Origin: Halomonas sp. LR3S48
GTDB lineage: Bacteria > Pseudomonadota > Gammaproteobacteria > Pseudomonadales > Halomonadaceae
Assembly: GCF_025725665.1 (NCBI RefSeq)
Contig: NZ_CP107009.1
Location: 2,728,001-2,792,000, forward strand
Direction: 5' to 3'
DNA length: 64,000 nt
Positions 19,001-27,700 of the stretch are shown one piece after another. Under the pieces are notes generated by a model. The model worked only from the letters and a program-made list of their open reading frames with translations. It ran no database searches and was not told the DNA's origin. Numbering within the stretch: position 1 is the stretch's first letter; each line of letters starts with the position of its first letter. The position numbers were made by a program, and so were the translations under genes.

Positions 19001-20092
19001 GCGAAACAGACGCGTGAGGTCGAGCACGGCAATCAACTTGCCATGCGCAGGCAGCGACAATGGCACGGACACCAGGGCGAGCTCCGGGCGCTGCTCGTCC
19101 GGCAGTACCCAGCGTGGGTATGGGCCGCCTACTGCCAGCCAATCCAGCAGCCAGTCATATTTCTCCACCCAACCCGATAGAAGGAAATCGTCCCTCTCCT
19201 GCCCCCAGCGAAACTGTTCATCCAGCCCAGACTGCCAATGAAGCGCAACCAGGCTCGGCATGTCACGGAAGAAGCCCTCGACTTCCACCTCCCGATAACG
19301 TTGCGGCGGCAAACCGCCAAATTCCACCCAGCGCTCCGCCATGCGCTGGATCTCGCGCTGCTTGTCGTCCACCACCCGCTCGGCGCTTATCTTGAACGTG
19401 AAGAACAGCTCCGTGGCATGCCGCTGCCGGGCGTCATACTGTTGCCAGGTCAGCGCATACCAGGCAATGCCGCTGGCAAACACGCCACCAATCAACGCCA
19501 GGATCATCGCGCGATTCAGCGCGGGGGCTACGGTCGGATGGCGCGCCATCAGCATCATGGCGGTGCCGCACAGTAGCGCCGGCAAGGCCGTGAAGGGCGT
19601 GGCGAAGGCGGTACCCCATGGGGTAGTGACAACCAGATCAGGTCGCAGCCCCGCCGCAACGCTCACTCCCCCAACCAGGAAGAGCGCGACACCGCCCAGC
19701 CACCAGAACAGGCGAGCACGTACAGAGCGGTTGCTTGCCATCAGGCAGGCCGCGGCGATCAGCACCGCGATGCTGGTAGCCGGGGTAAGCGGTTCCTGCC
19801 CAAACGGAAAGATCTCAGCCACCTCAGAGGGTAGCCATGCCACCAGCGGTGCGTACAGACCGATCGGCAACAGCAGCGCCCCACAGAGCTGCGCCATTGG
19901 CACCCGGCCCAGAAGCGTTGCCAACAGCCCGCCGCCAACCAGCATCATGATGGGCAGGCTGATTCCTGGCGGCTGCCATTCGACTGGCAGTCGCCAGGTG
20001 GCAAGACCGTTGACGATACCCATGACCAGCAGCAATACCGGCACCAGCACCAGCCAGGTATGGAGCGCCACTTGCTGTGAATTGTTGGGCAT
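16055..20092 (-). CDS. Membrane CHASE-like, GAF, PAS, LOV, GGDEF, EAL protein
   Basis: This 1345-residue protein starts with several membrane helices (about 10-215) and a periplasmic CHASE-like segment, then another helix near 430-455. GAF (about 480-630), PAS (about 640-765), LOV (about 775-885), GGDEF (895-1060) and EAL (1070-1325) follow. The LOV part has the flavin-adduct motif GHNCRFLQ with Cys808, plus NYRKDG, FWNN and GIQHD, all diagnostic of blue-light sensors. The GGDEF signature is GSDEF (Ser968), so cyclase activity is doubtful. The EAL part is intact (EAL at 1095, DDFGTG, KIDRSF, QGFFF). The likely net activity is c-di-GMP hydrolysis. The start at 20090-20092 is preferred over one 26 codons upstream, which lacks a ribosome site. 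Confidence 0.88.
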   Translation of the reverse strand: MPNNSQQVALHTWLVLVPVLLLVMGIVNGLATWRLPVEWQPPGISLPIMMLVGGGLLATLLGRVPMAQLCGALLLPIGLYAPLVAWLPSEVAEIFPFGQEPLTPATSIAVLIAAACLMASNRSVRARLFWWLGGVALFLVGGVSVAAGLRPDLVVTTPWGTAFATPFTALPALLCGTAMMLMARHPTVAPALNRAMILALIGGVFASGIAWYALTWQQYDARQRHATELFFTFKISAERVVDDKQREIQRMAERWVEFGGLPPQRYREVEVEGFFRDMPSLVALHWQSGLDEQFRWGQERDDFLLSGWVEKYDWLLDWLAVGGPYPRWVLPDEQRPELALVSVPLSLPAHGKLIAVLDLTRLFREEVNALVTPLRLSLQRDVNLLAINHLNDAEEGVELRRGLVMLPGGAAMEMRIHDAGPLMASLIGLMPLGVAVGGLVMSYLLAFSLGMAGLSRRRSMALARTQRHLRAQQRVQTLIARDQPLEDTLKAICRIVEAQVPGGIASIMLCDESGLHLVRLYSVSLPQSYGDAIEGVAIGPENGACGRAAYIRDFVICADIARDPRWNGYHELAASHGLQACWSYPVTSSSARVLGTFAIYYHQPGEPTRSDRRRVIEAAELVSLAVERERNRQALVENEQRYRSMFTYHPDAVFSLDLEGNFTTANAACSTVTGYPLEQLLGLHFSKLLQPNDRERIEALYLNADKGEAFRYTATIRHREERSVYLDVTNLPIVVNDRVIGFYGIAKDMTERHRRETELRILQRSVEASINGIVITDARQPDNPIIYVNEAFERITGYGRDEVLGHNCRFLQGSETDAEAMAQLRQAIAGQRELNVTLCNYRKDGTPFWNNLYLAPVKDDKGIATHFIGIQHDISERKSYEAKLSYHASHDALTGLANRSLFEDHLVHDVLLAQRHGCHLAVLFLDLDDFKPINDSLGHEVGDQVLIQAAQRLGEELNPGDTLARFGSDEFVILLPELEREEEAIRLVERLLVCVRRPYRVGEHELYIGASVGIAFLREALESPVELIQQADMAMYRAKQKGRNAWECFTSDINDEVNERMALRNDLQEAIEAESFELHYQPLLGARSGNVVGFEALVRWKHPVKGYLSPALFIPLAEDTGQIAPISEWVLRQACRDMCRLAAEGYGRYRVSVNLSPLQFRRANFLCNLQQALRETGLSADYLELELTEGILMTDTAAAIETLHRLRDMGVEVSIDDFGTGFSSLSYLKQLPIGKIKIDRSFVRDVTTNRHDSAIVQGIISMAHHLGLIVVAEGIEEAPQRDFLAAHGCDVLQGFFFARPMPLGKLRDYLKERADVAGQHGNMTVQAENEALMSGAQSLPDDNHK

Positions 20093-20234
20093 GCAATCCC
20101 CGCTCGCTAATTCTTCTGAGTTTCTTATCGGCAGCGAGCCGCAGGACTTGAGGAACTCGGCAGGGAACATGTGGCTCGAAGCGCCGCAGAGATCGGCTGC
20201 CTCGAAGGAGTCTTATGGGGATGCAGGCGATTCG

Positions 20235-21476
20235 CTATTGGGGGGTTCGTGCGTCTTCGGGCGCCGTCGGGGCCAGGGCCGCCACCACCTGGTTGCGCCC
20301 CTCGCGCTTGGCCCGATAGAGCGCTTCGTCGGCACGCTTGAGCGCTTCCTGTGCCGGCTCGTCCTGTTCCAGCCGGGTCACGCCGATGCTGGTCGTGACC
20401 GGAATGGGCTCGTCAGCATGGCCGCTGAATTCGGTCTTCTCCACGGCATACCGAATGCGTTCGGCGACTTCCAGCGCCCTGGCCTGGCCGCTGCCGACCA
20501 GAATGATGACGAACTCCTCTCCGCCATAACGCGCGACACAATCATGCCGACGCGTCTGACTCACCAGCAGCTCGGCAAACTGGCACAACACGCTATCGCC
20601 GACCGAGTGGCCGTAGCTGTCGTTGATACGCTTGAAGTGGTCGAGATCGATCATCAGCAACGAACAGGGCACGCTGCCAAGGCTGTCCTGACCTTCGGTG
20701 TCGCGCTGCCAGGCCTGGACTTTCTCCAGATGCACCTCCAGCGCGCCGCGGTTGAAGAGCCCCGTCAGGGGGTCATGCGTGGCCTGGCGATAGAGCCGTA
20801 GCAGCAGGCTGAGCTGAAAATGGTTGGCCGCCAGGGAAACGACCAGCAGACTGGAGAGCAGCCAGACGCTTTCCAGGCCGCGACCGGTCAGCCAGCTGCC
20901 ATCGATCACCTGCGAGTACGCCAGCAGCCCAAGCATGGCAAGACCGGCCGCGATCGATTCCAACAAGGTGAAGGGAAAGACGCTCAATGCCGCCACCAGC
21001 AGGAAGGGAATGAAACCATATCCCACCAGGTGGCGTACCTGCTCCACTGGCAACATGACCAAAACGAAGAGATAGAACCCTGCCGGCAACGCAAGCAGCA
21101 TACCGGCGCTGAAGCGGATACGACGTATCCGCTCATGGCTGAAGTACGCCAGCGCCAGCACACCCACCAGCCCCAGCAATAGCCCCACCCTTCCCGCCAG
21201 GGTGTAGCGCAGGAGCTCGCTCGGCAGCACCAGGGAGTCCACCACGATCCACAGCGGTGAAAGCAGCGCGAAGATCAGCCCAAGGGCCAGTACACGGCTG
21301 CGCAGATAGCGCGCATGAGCGAACGCGAAGTCGCGCGAATGATGTCGGCTGCTCAGGGTATCGCGCAGGGCGCTCAAGCCGACGAACAGTTCATGCCCCA
21401 CCTCGGGTGGCTCGGCCAGCGCATCCAGGCGGCGATTCTGGTAATCGGTGGGTTCATTCGACTTGCTGAAGAGCAT
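20235..21476 (-). CDS. Membrane-bound diguanylate cyclase
   Basis: This 413-residue protein makes c-di-GMP from two GTP. Six or so hydrophobic helices fill residues 60-230, followed by a GGDEF domain (about 240-400) with an active GGEEF signature at 318-322. An inhibitory I-site RRHD at 309-312 is exactly five residues before it, so product feedback is expected. HDPLTGLFNR marks the domain start. It lies 143 bp upstream of the LOV GGDEF/EAL gene, pairing a synthase with a probable hydrolase. No known ligand domain can be assigned to the membrane part. Confidence 0.92.
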   Translation of the reverse strand: MLFSKSNEPTDYQNRRLDALAEPPEVGHELFVGLSALRDTLSSRHHSRDFAFAHARYLRSRVLALGLIFALLSPLWIVVDSLVLPSELLRYTLAGRVGLLLGLVGVLALAYFSHERIRRIRFSAGMLLALPAGFYLFVLVMLPVEQVRHLVGYGFIPFLLVAALSVFPFTLLESIAAGLAMLGLLAYSQVIDGSWLTGRGLESVWLLSSLLVVSLAANHFQLSLLLRLYRQATHDPLTGLFNRGALEVHLEKVQAWQRDTEGQDSLGSVPCSLLMIDLDHFKRINDSYGHSVGDSVLCQFAELLVSQTRRHDCVARYGGEEFVIILVGSGQARALEVAERIRYAVEKTEFSGHADEPIPVTTSIGVTRLEQDEPAQEALKRADEALYRAKREGRNQVVAALAPTAPEDARTPQ

Positions 21477-21647
21477 GGCCTGGCCTTGTAGAGTGGCCGC
21501 ACATCGAAATGGCCGGTAACGGAAACGCTGCGCAATACCTGAACGAAAGGGTAACCGTGCCGATTCGTCGTCCTATCAAAGCAAGCTCAACGTAACGGGA
21601 CTCCCGGGTTCGGCATACGACAAACATCGCGCCATTTCAGCGCCATT

Positions 21648-21878
21648 TCAAACGTCTCGTTGCAAGGGTGCTATCGACTGGAAGCGCCCCTCCGGCGTAA
21701 AGAAGAGACGAAAGGTGCCATGAACGCCATCCCGGGCCACCACCCGGCGCAGCGCTTCGGCCGGAAACATCACGCGCCGGCCATCCAGGCTATACGCCAT
21801 TACCTGCCCGACTCGCCCCTCGTAATGGGCGAGGCAGGCCTCGACGGAGAGATCCAGCACGACATCAATACTCGGCAT
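21648..21878 (-). CDS. DUF2835 family protein
   Basis: This small 76-residue protein matches the DUF2835 pattern as I recall it: LDLSVEACLAHYEGRV, then DGRRVMFPAEALRRVV and a C-terminal FTPEGRF. The family has no assigned function. It is read away from the secreted protein gene at 22030. No link to motility is evident and it may be an unrelated housekeeping gene at the cluster's edge. Confidence 0.75.
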   Translation of the reverse strand: MPSIDVVLDLSVEACLAHYEGRVGQVMAYSLDGRRVMFPAEALRRVVARDGVHGTFRLFFTPEGRFQSIAPLQRDV

Positions 21879-22029
21879 GCGTTTCGAGCGGTCCCCGTGA
21901 TTTACGTCCCATGATAGCGGCCATGCAGGGTTGAATCAGCGACTTCTCATTGATGGCCATCGGTTTTATTCTACGTTTCGCCAACACCAACGATAAGAGC
22001 CCAGCGCTCATTCACGCAGGAACATCTCC

Positions 22030-22530
22030 TTGAACACATACTCTCTCTACCGTGCCACCAAGATGGTTGGCGCCTCTATGATGAGCTTGGCCTTGACCCT
22101 AGGCATGGCCCAGGCCCAGGAACCGGACTGGAGCGCCGAGCCCAGCTACGGCAGTGTACATCTTCAGGCCGGCTTCACTCCCGACCCCTGGACCCAGAGC
22201 CTGCAGGCCGGTGGCTCCAATCAAGTCAGCGCGAAGCTGGGCCCCAACTGCACCGGATACATCATGGCCAGCGCTCCGGACGTCGATCTGCACTATACCG
22301 CCGGCAGCATGCCGCTCTATGTCACCGCTACATCAGGCAGCGACACCACGCTGGTGATCAACGCCCCTGACGGCCGCTGGTATTGCAACGATGACTTCAA
22401 CGGCCTCGACCCCGTAGTCATGTTCCAGAACCCGCCCAGTGGCATGTACAACATCTGGGTGGGCGTCCACGGCAACAACCAGATGCAGTCGGCAACCCTG
22501 AAGATTACCGAGCTGAACCCGACTAACTGA
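22030..22530 (+). CDS. Secreted PPC-like beta-sandwich protein
   Basis: This 166-residue protein has a signal peptide ending AQA (27-29), so the mature part begins near Gln30. The mature part resembles a bacterial pre-peptidase C-terminal (PPC)-type domain: DVDLHYTAG, DTTLVINAPDGRWYCNDDFN and MYNIWVGVHG. Cys74 and Cys119 could form a disulphide. The start is a TTG at 22030-22032 with AGGA about nine bases before it; this gives a proper basic n-region, whereas the first ATG (22063) would cut it short. No partner protease is next to it. It is convergent with the gene following the second flagellin. A function in the periplasm or outside the cell is inferred. Confidence 0.75.
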   Translation: MNTYSLYRATKMVGASMMSLALTLGMAQAQEPDWSAEPSYGSVHLQAGFTPDPWTQSLQAGGSNQVSAKLGPNCTGYIMASAPDVDLHYTAGSMPLYVTATSGSDTTLVINAPDGRWYCNDDFNGLDPVVMFQNPPSGMYNIWVGVHGNNQMQSATLKITELNPTN

Positions 22531-22552
22531 TTGAAGGGAAAGCAGCTTGAAT

Positions 22553-22580
22553 AAGCAGCCCGGCATGAGCCGGGCTGCTT
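22553..22580. terminator. Bidirectional terminator hairpin
   Basis: A perfect 12-bp stem with a four-base loop (ATGA) lies between the convergent secreted-protein gene and the helical-protein gene. T-rich flanks are modest on both sides. Confidence 0.7.
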
Positions 22581-22689
22581 GCATCACACCTCGCTGCGAG
22601 GCTCGCGACACAGCGACCCGAGCGGCCCGGCAGATGCTGTGCAACCTTGCCGAACACCTCCCGTCGTTCCGCTTCGGCCATGCGCCGTT

Positions 22690-23052
22690 TCATGCCGTGT
22701 CGGTCTGCAGCTCATGGGAGCGTGCGTAAAGCTTTCGGATGCTTTCAATTGCCACCGCCTCATGCTCGTCCAGTGTCAGAAGGGCATCTCCCTTCCCTTC
22801 CGGATCGTCCATGGTATCGACCAGTTGGTCGGCATGGCGCTGCAACAGACGTCTGAGGTTCAGCTGGATCATGGTGATCTCCAGCTCGAACTCGGCCTTT
22901 AGATCCTGAAGTCGCTGCGTTTCCCTGGGGTCTAGCTCGGACTCGAGCTTGGCCGCTAGCGTATCGTTCAGGAACTGCTCGGTTGCCTTGAGCTTCGGCA
23001 GAAGTTCTTCCAACAGCTCCCTTGACGATAGGCTCGAATCGAATTCAGGCAT
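22690..23052 (-). CDS. Unknown helical protein downstream of flagellin 2
   Basis: I do not recognise this 120-residue protein. It is acidic and predicted almost wholly alpha-helical, with heptad-like leucines (LLEELLPKLKATEQFL, then LQDLKAEFELEITMIQLNLRRLL). It has no Cys, signal peptide or membrane segment. It starts at an ATG with AGAGG four bases upstream, 59 bp after the second flagellin and with no strong terminator between, so it is probably on the same FliA-driven transcript. Size, fold and position would suit a dedicated flagellin chaperone or export partner, but this is inference only. Confidence 0.7.
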   Translation of the reverse strand: MPEFDSSLSSRELLEELLPKLKATEQFLNDTLAAKLESELDPRETQRLQDLKAEFELEITMIQLNLRRLLQRHADQLVDTMDDPEGKGDALLTLDEHEAVAIESIRKLYARSHELQTDTA

Positions 23053-23111
23053 TTACCTCTCTCAACCAGCAATGGAATGAAGTCCTGTCCACCTTTCAGG
23101 AAGGCGCTCTC

Positions 23112-24572
23112 TCAAGCCAGCAGCGACATGATTTCCTGCGGCGCCTGGTTGGCCTGGGCCAGCATCGCGGAACCGGCCTGCTGAAAAATGTTCGCCTTGA
23201 TCATGTCTGACATCTCCTTGGCGAAGTCGGCATCGGCGATTCGGGATCTGGCAGCCCCAAGGCTCACCTGCTCCTGCTCCAAGGTGCCGATGACGGATTC
23301 GAAGCGGTTGTGCAACGCTCCATATTGGCTGCGGTAGCCATCCACCTGCCCCATCGCCTGCTGCAATTTCTGCATGGCCTCGAGAGCTTTCTCCCTCGGG
23401 TCCAGCGCAACGTCATCGAGCCCCAGCGAATGGCTGTCGGCTGGTGTCGGTCCGACGGTGATCTTATCCACTCCCTGACCAAAACCGGCACTGACCGGTA
23501 TATCGGTCGGGGTACTGACGGGGCCCATCGGCGGCTCGGGGTCCTCATACTCGATTGGCATCTCGTCCCAGGACGCCCGGGCATTGAATGCTCCCTCCCC
23601 GATGACGAAAACCAACAGGCTCTCCGTTACCTTGTCGAACGTCACCCGCTCCAGCATGTTGTTCGCCAATCGGCCATCGTTGAACTCCGTACTGTCTTCG
23701 TCGGCAGTGTCCAGCGCCAGCCGATCGCCATCCCCGCTGTAGGCGATCCGCATGCCGTTGTAATCCAGCACGATGGGCGGTGAATCCGGATCATGGGAGC
23801 CTGCACTGTCCTGCAGAAGACTGGCGTCATAGGCAGCATCCGCATCGAATCCATTGGCGTTGGTAATCAGCATGGCATCGGCCGAAGTGGCATCACTGAC
23901 GTTGCGGTATTGCCAGACATAGTCAGAATGATCACCTTCGACTGGCGTGCCGATGAGGTGCTTCCCGTCTGTCGTGAAAATCTGGATATCGTCGTCGAAG
24001 CTCAACGAATCGATCTCCAACATGACATTGGTGGCACCTGCCGGTATGTAAGCCAGGGATCGGGTACCGGAAGAGAACCGATTGAAGCTTGGCTCGAGAA
24101 GTTCGGTAATGTGCGGCGCGCTTCCCACCTTGACCGGCAATGGACGAGGCTCCGCGGGGGCAAGCGGAGTCTTGCCGAACGCTTCGGTGCCAAACGCTAT
24201 CCGATCGATTTCCTTGGCAAGCTGCTGGTATTCGGCATCGATCGAGGCACGGTCGGCATTCGAGAGCGTACCGTTGGCCGCCTGAATGGCCAACTCGCGG
24301 GAACGATGCAGAATATCGTTTATCCCATTCAATCCCCCGTCGGCGGTTTGCATCAGCGAAATGCCATCGTTGATGCCCCGGGTCAGGGTGGTGCCCGCCC
24401 TCAGGGTGGCTTCCATGCGGCTGGCAATAGCCTGGCCTGCGGCATCATCCTTGGCGCTGTTCACGCGCAGACCGGTGGCAAGCCGCTCCATGGAAGCCGC
24501 CAGCTGCGACTGACTGCGGGAAAGATGGCTCTGCCCCTTGAGCGATAGCAGGTTGGTAGTGATGACCGTCAT
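23112..24572 (-). CDS. Second flagellin with a large inserted surface domain
   Basis: This flagellin has 486 residues from the ATG at 24570-24572 (MTVITTNLLSLKGQ). The N-terminal D0/D1 part (1-135) and C-terminal part (about 386-486, ending ANQAPQEIMSLLA) are typical. Between them lie about 250 residues of acidic beta-rich sequence with Asp clusters (DSLSFDDDIQIF, YSGDGDRLALDTADEDS) and a Pro-rich hinge near 340-360. That part would face outward on the filament. The main flagellin at 28347 has only 272 residues. Its own FliA promoter is at 24602-24628. Thirteen extra in-frame codons upstream have no flagellin similarity and fall in the leader. Confidence 0.92.
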   Translation of the reverse strand: MTVITTNLLSLKGQSHLSRSQSQLAASMERLATGLRVNSAKDDAAGQAIASRMEATLRAGTTLTRGINDGISLMQTADGGLNGINDILHRSRELAIQAANGTLSNADRASIDAEYQQLAKEIDRIAFGTEAFGKTPLAPAEPRPLPVKVGSAPHITELLEPSFNRFSSGTRSLAYIPAGATNVMLEIDSLSFDDDIQIFTTDGKHLIGTPVEGDHSDYVWQYRNVSDATSADAMLITNANGFDADAAYDASLLQDSAGSHDPDSPPIVLDYNGMRIAYSGDGDRLALDTADEDSTEFNDGRLANNMLERVTFDKVTESLLVFVIGEGAFNARASWDEMPIEYEDPEPPMGPVSTPTDIPVSAGFGQGVDKITVGPTPADSHSLGLDDVALDPREKALEAMQKLQQAMGQVDGYRSQYGALHNRFESVIGTLEQEQVSLGAARSRIADADFAKEMSDMIKANIFQQAGSAMLAQANQAPQEIMSLLA

Positions 24573-24601
24573 AGCAGCTCTGCCTGCAGGTATTACTATT
24601 A

Positions 24602-24628
24602 ACTTCGGCAAAAGCTAAGTGAACTTTA
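24602..24628 (-). promoter_or_regulatory. FliA (sigma-28) promoter for flagellin 2
   Basis: TAAAGTTC, 11 bases, then GCCGAAGT on the minus strand. It lies 30 bp before the flagellin ATG. Confidence 0.82.
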
Positions 24629-24731
24629 GTTCAACGAAAGGAACTTAAGCGAATGAGTCATACTGGTCTCATCACAACGTCAGAGCGTGAGCGTACATGG
24701 CCTGAGGGGTGACCTGTTACCGGAAAGGTCA

Positions 24732-24759
24732 GGGGGAGGTCCTGAATACACCCTCCCCC
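24732..24759 (-). terminator. Likely terminator after the glycosyltransferase gene
   Basis: A GGGGGAGG arm pairs with CCCTCCCCC across about ten loop bases, with one bulge. It lies just after the stop of the OGT-like gene and before the flagellin 2 promoter. No clear T run follows. Confidence 0.5.
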
Positions 24760-24775
24760 AGGGATATAGCTCGTC

Positions 24776-27700
24776 CTATTGCGGCTGCTTTGCGTACTGC
24801 TCCCACATAGCGGCCACGCTCTCTTGTCGCACCCCACTCTTTACTCTGAAGAGGCCGGCCGACTCGGCTTTCTCTTCAACCTCCAAGAACTCAAGCACTA
24901 CGTGGTAGTTGGGACGATTCCAGAAATCATGAATGAAGATTCGCGCCCCTTGCGGATCCTCGGAGTTCGCTAGAATATGCTGGATGGCTGCCATCGTACA
25001 GGCAACGCGGAAACGCCCATCCACCAGGATAAGGTCAAAAGACTGTTCTTGAAGATGAATTGCTTGACTATAGGCCGGGAATTTTTCTGAGCTCTCCATT
25101 GTCACCGGAAAGCCCCATTCCTTGGTCGGACCAATGTCGACGGCCTCGACTTGACACATCTCCCCAAGCTTCCGTTTTAGCGCGCCCACCCACTTTGCAT
25201 CGCTTTCAACACCATGAACAGTCAAGCCCTCCTGAACTGCCCACACACTAGATCCACCTGAGCCGAATTCAAAATAACGGCTGGATTGGCGAAGCGCCTT
25301 CTTGAACAGGTCGCGCTCCGGCTCCGACATAAACGGCGCCTCGGGTACGGAAAATCCACCATCCGCGGGAGCCTCTTCCTTCTGTTCGTCAACTTCTGAA
25401 GGTGAAGCTGAGGCTCTATCTGCCAACAAATATGCTTCAGCCTTCTTTACATCCACATCGGACAGCAGCGAATACGCCATATCTTTTACGTTGTATAAAG
25501 CGTGCAACAGGAACGCCAGTTTCACACGTTGCGCTTCCGGCATTTCTTTCAAACGCTCGCCGCTCGGCAGGAATAGCGCATCGGCGCTTGACAACTCAGT
25601 CGCCTGCCACTCGTCCACCGGCATACTATCCGGCAAGCGGCTACGGTGATCCATGTTATTGAAGCGATAGAATCTGAAACCATACTGATTTGCCCATTCA
25701 GCGATCGTGCCAAACTCAGACTTCCCGGAAGGGGCTGGATTGAATATGACACGCACTTCGAGCAACAAAGTGTTTTTCAGGTTATCGCTGCCGTGCTGCA
25801 GGATCGTAAGGTTATCGTGGCTGTCACTCAGACAAAGTAGATCGATATTTGGCAGACCCTCGATAGCATTAAGGGCCACACTGGGAATCTGCTCAGTACC
25901 TGCATTCACCACTGGCTGGCCATTACCAAGGCTGGTGCCGGGAAAGTGTTGAATCTCTCCGTATTGGGCCAAATGTTCCGCGTTTTGCAATCTACTATCA
26001 GGATCAAAGCTCAGCATAGCGATACGTCCACTTCCGAGCAGCTCCCTTGCATCTGGACGTGAGGCGAGAACGGCGCCATTATCCACGGCGAGAACCGGGC
26101 TCTCCAATTGCCAATCGAAGCCATCCTCAGGCTGAGCCAGAACCAGTTTGGCTGGCTCATCTTCGCCAACGAATTGGGCCACACCGCTCTTGCTGAACGT
26201 CAGCGCCTCCGGCGCTTTACCTTCGCAATGACGCTGCCAGATGGCACGTAATGCGGCAGTCAGGTGGTTGGCGAAGCGAGGGCCATCACAAATGGGGGAA
26301 TCCGTGAGAATGGTACGCAGGGCGGCGCGAATGACGGCAAGATTGGGCAAGTCAGAGGCCAGTTCCTTGGCACGCTGACGGAAATCATCCCAGTTCTCGG
26401 TAACCAGCTCCGGGAGCCCAGCATTGACCAAGTGACTAGCACTATGCCGCCCAGCAAAGGTGGGGCCGACATGGGTAACCACCGGCACTCCCATCATCAG
26501 GGCCTCGCAGGTAGTCAGGCCGCCGGAATACGGCCAAGTGTCTAGTGCGATATCGATACGCTGATAAGTGGCCATGAACTCCTGGTGCTGTGCCGGCCCC
26601 TCCAGCAAGAGGCGGTCCGCAGCCACACCGTGCTCTACAAAAATACTGATTATCTTTTCACAATAGCGTGCGCTTTCGAACTGAATGCCGCGGAGCAACA
26701 GCTTGCCATCAGGGATTTCCTTCAGCAGCTTAGCCCACTCGGCCAACATGGGGGGCGACAGCTTGGCGGGATTATTCAGGCAGCCGAAGGTAATATAACC
26801 ATTGCTAAGCGCAGGGAGCGCATTGCATGAAGGAGCATGCTCAGGAATATGGTAGCAGATATAATCATCGGGAAGACGAATCAGCTTCTCCACATAGAGT
26901 TCATCGACTCCCTCGGGTGTCTCGATGCTATCGCTCAGCAGGTAATCGAAACAACTTAGCCCCGTAGTACTGATCAGGCTTCCCACCCACTTGACGATCA
27001 GCGGCGCTGGCTCGCGGGTCAGGGTATCATAGCGGGTCCCCTCCCCTGCACCATTCATGTCGATCAGGATGTCGATATTGTCATCGCGGATTTTTTGGTC
27101 CAGTTGCCCAGCGCCTAAACCCTCGACCACGTCCCAATGGTGCACAACACCTAGGATCTGCTGAGTCAGTTTATCCACGATCTGGCTAGTACTGTAGGCA
27201 AATAATTCGAACTGCTGGCGAGACAAATGCTGCAATGCTGGCAAAATCATCTGACCCACCGGGTGTACCCTTAAGCCACCGGATAGCAGACCAATACGCA
27301 ACCTTTTCTTGACGTCCCTCTGGGTAGCAGCCCGCCCCAAAGAGGAGCGCCGAGAAAAGCGCCGATCCCACTCAATAGCCTTGAGAAAAATCTCTTCGGC
27401 ACTATAAACAGGATTATAATGCGCGGCAACCAAGAGATTGGAGTACACCTTACCGTTCTCCGGAGTCAGCTCCAACTCCTTGGCATACAGCGCTTCCGCT
27501 TTGTGGTAATCCCCCTCTTTTACAAATAGAGTCGCCATATGGTTGTTCAAGCCAATGCGCTTTGGATTGACCTTCAGCAGAGTTTCCAAAGTTCGCATGC
27601 AGTCATCATGAAGCTTGAGTTGGTCAAGTATACGTGACCGCCATAGCAACGCTTCTTCATGATATGAGTCCAACAACATGGCTCTATCATTTATTTCAAG

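Noticed and set aside
21629-21650. 11-bp tandem repeat GCGCCATTTCA
   Set aside because: Only two short copies in a noncoding stretch; no known site type fits and chance is plausible.
24573-24611. Upstream start extending flagellin 2 by 13 residues
   Set aside because: The added residues precede the universal flagellin N-terminus and would overlap the -10 element of its promoter.
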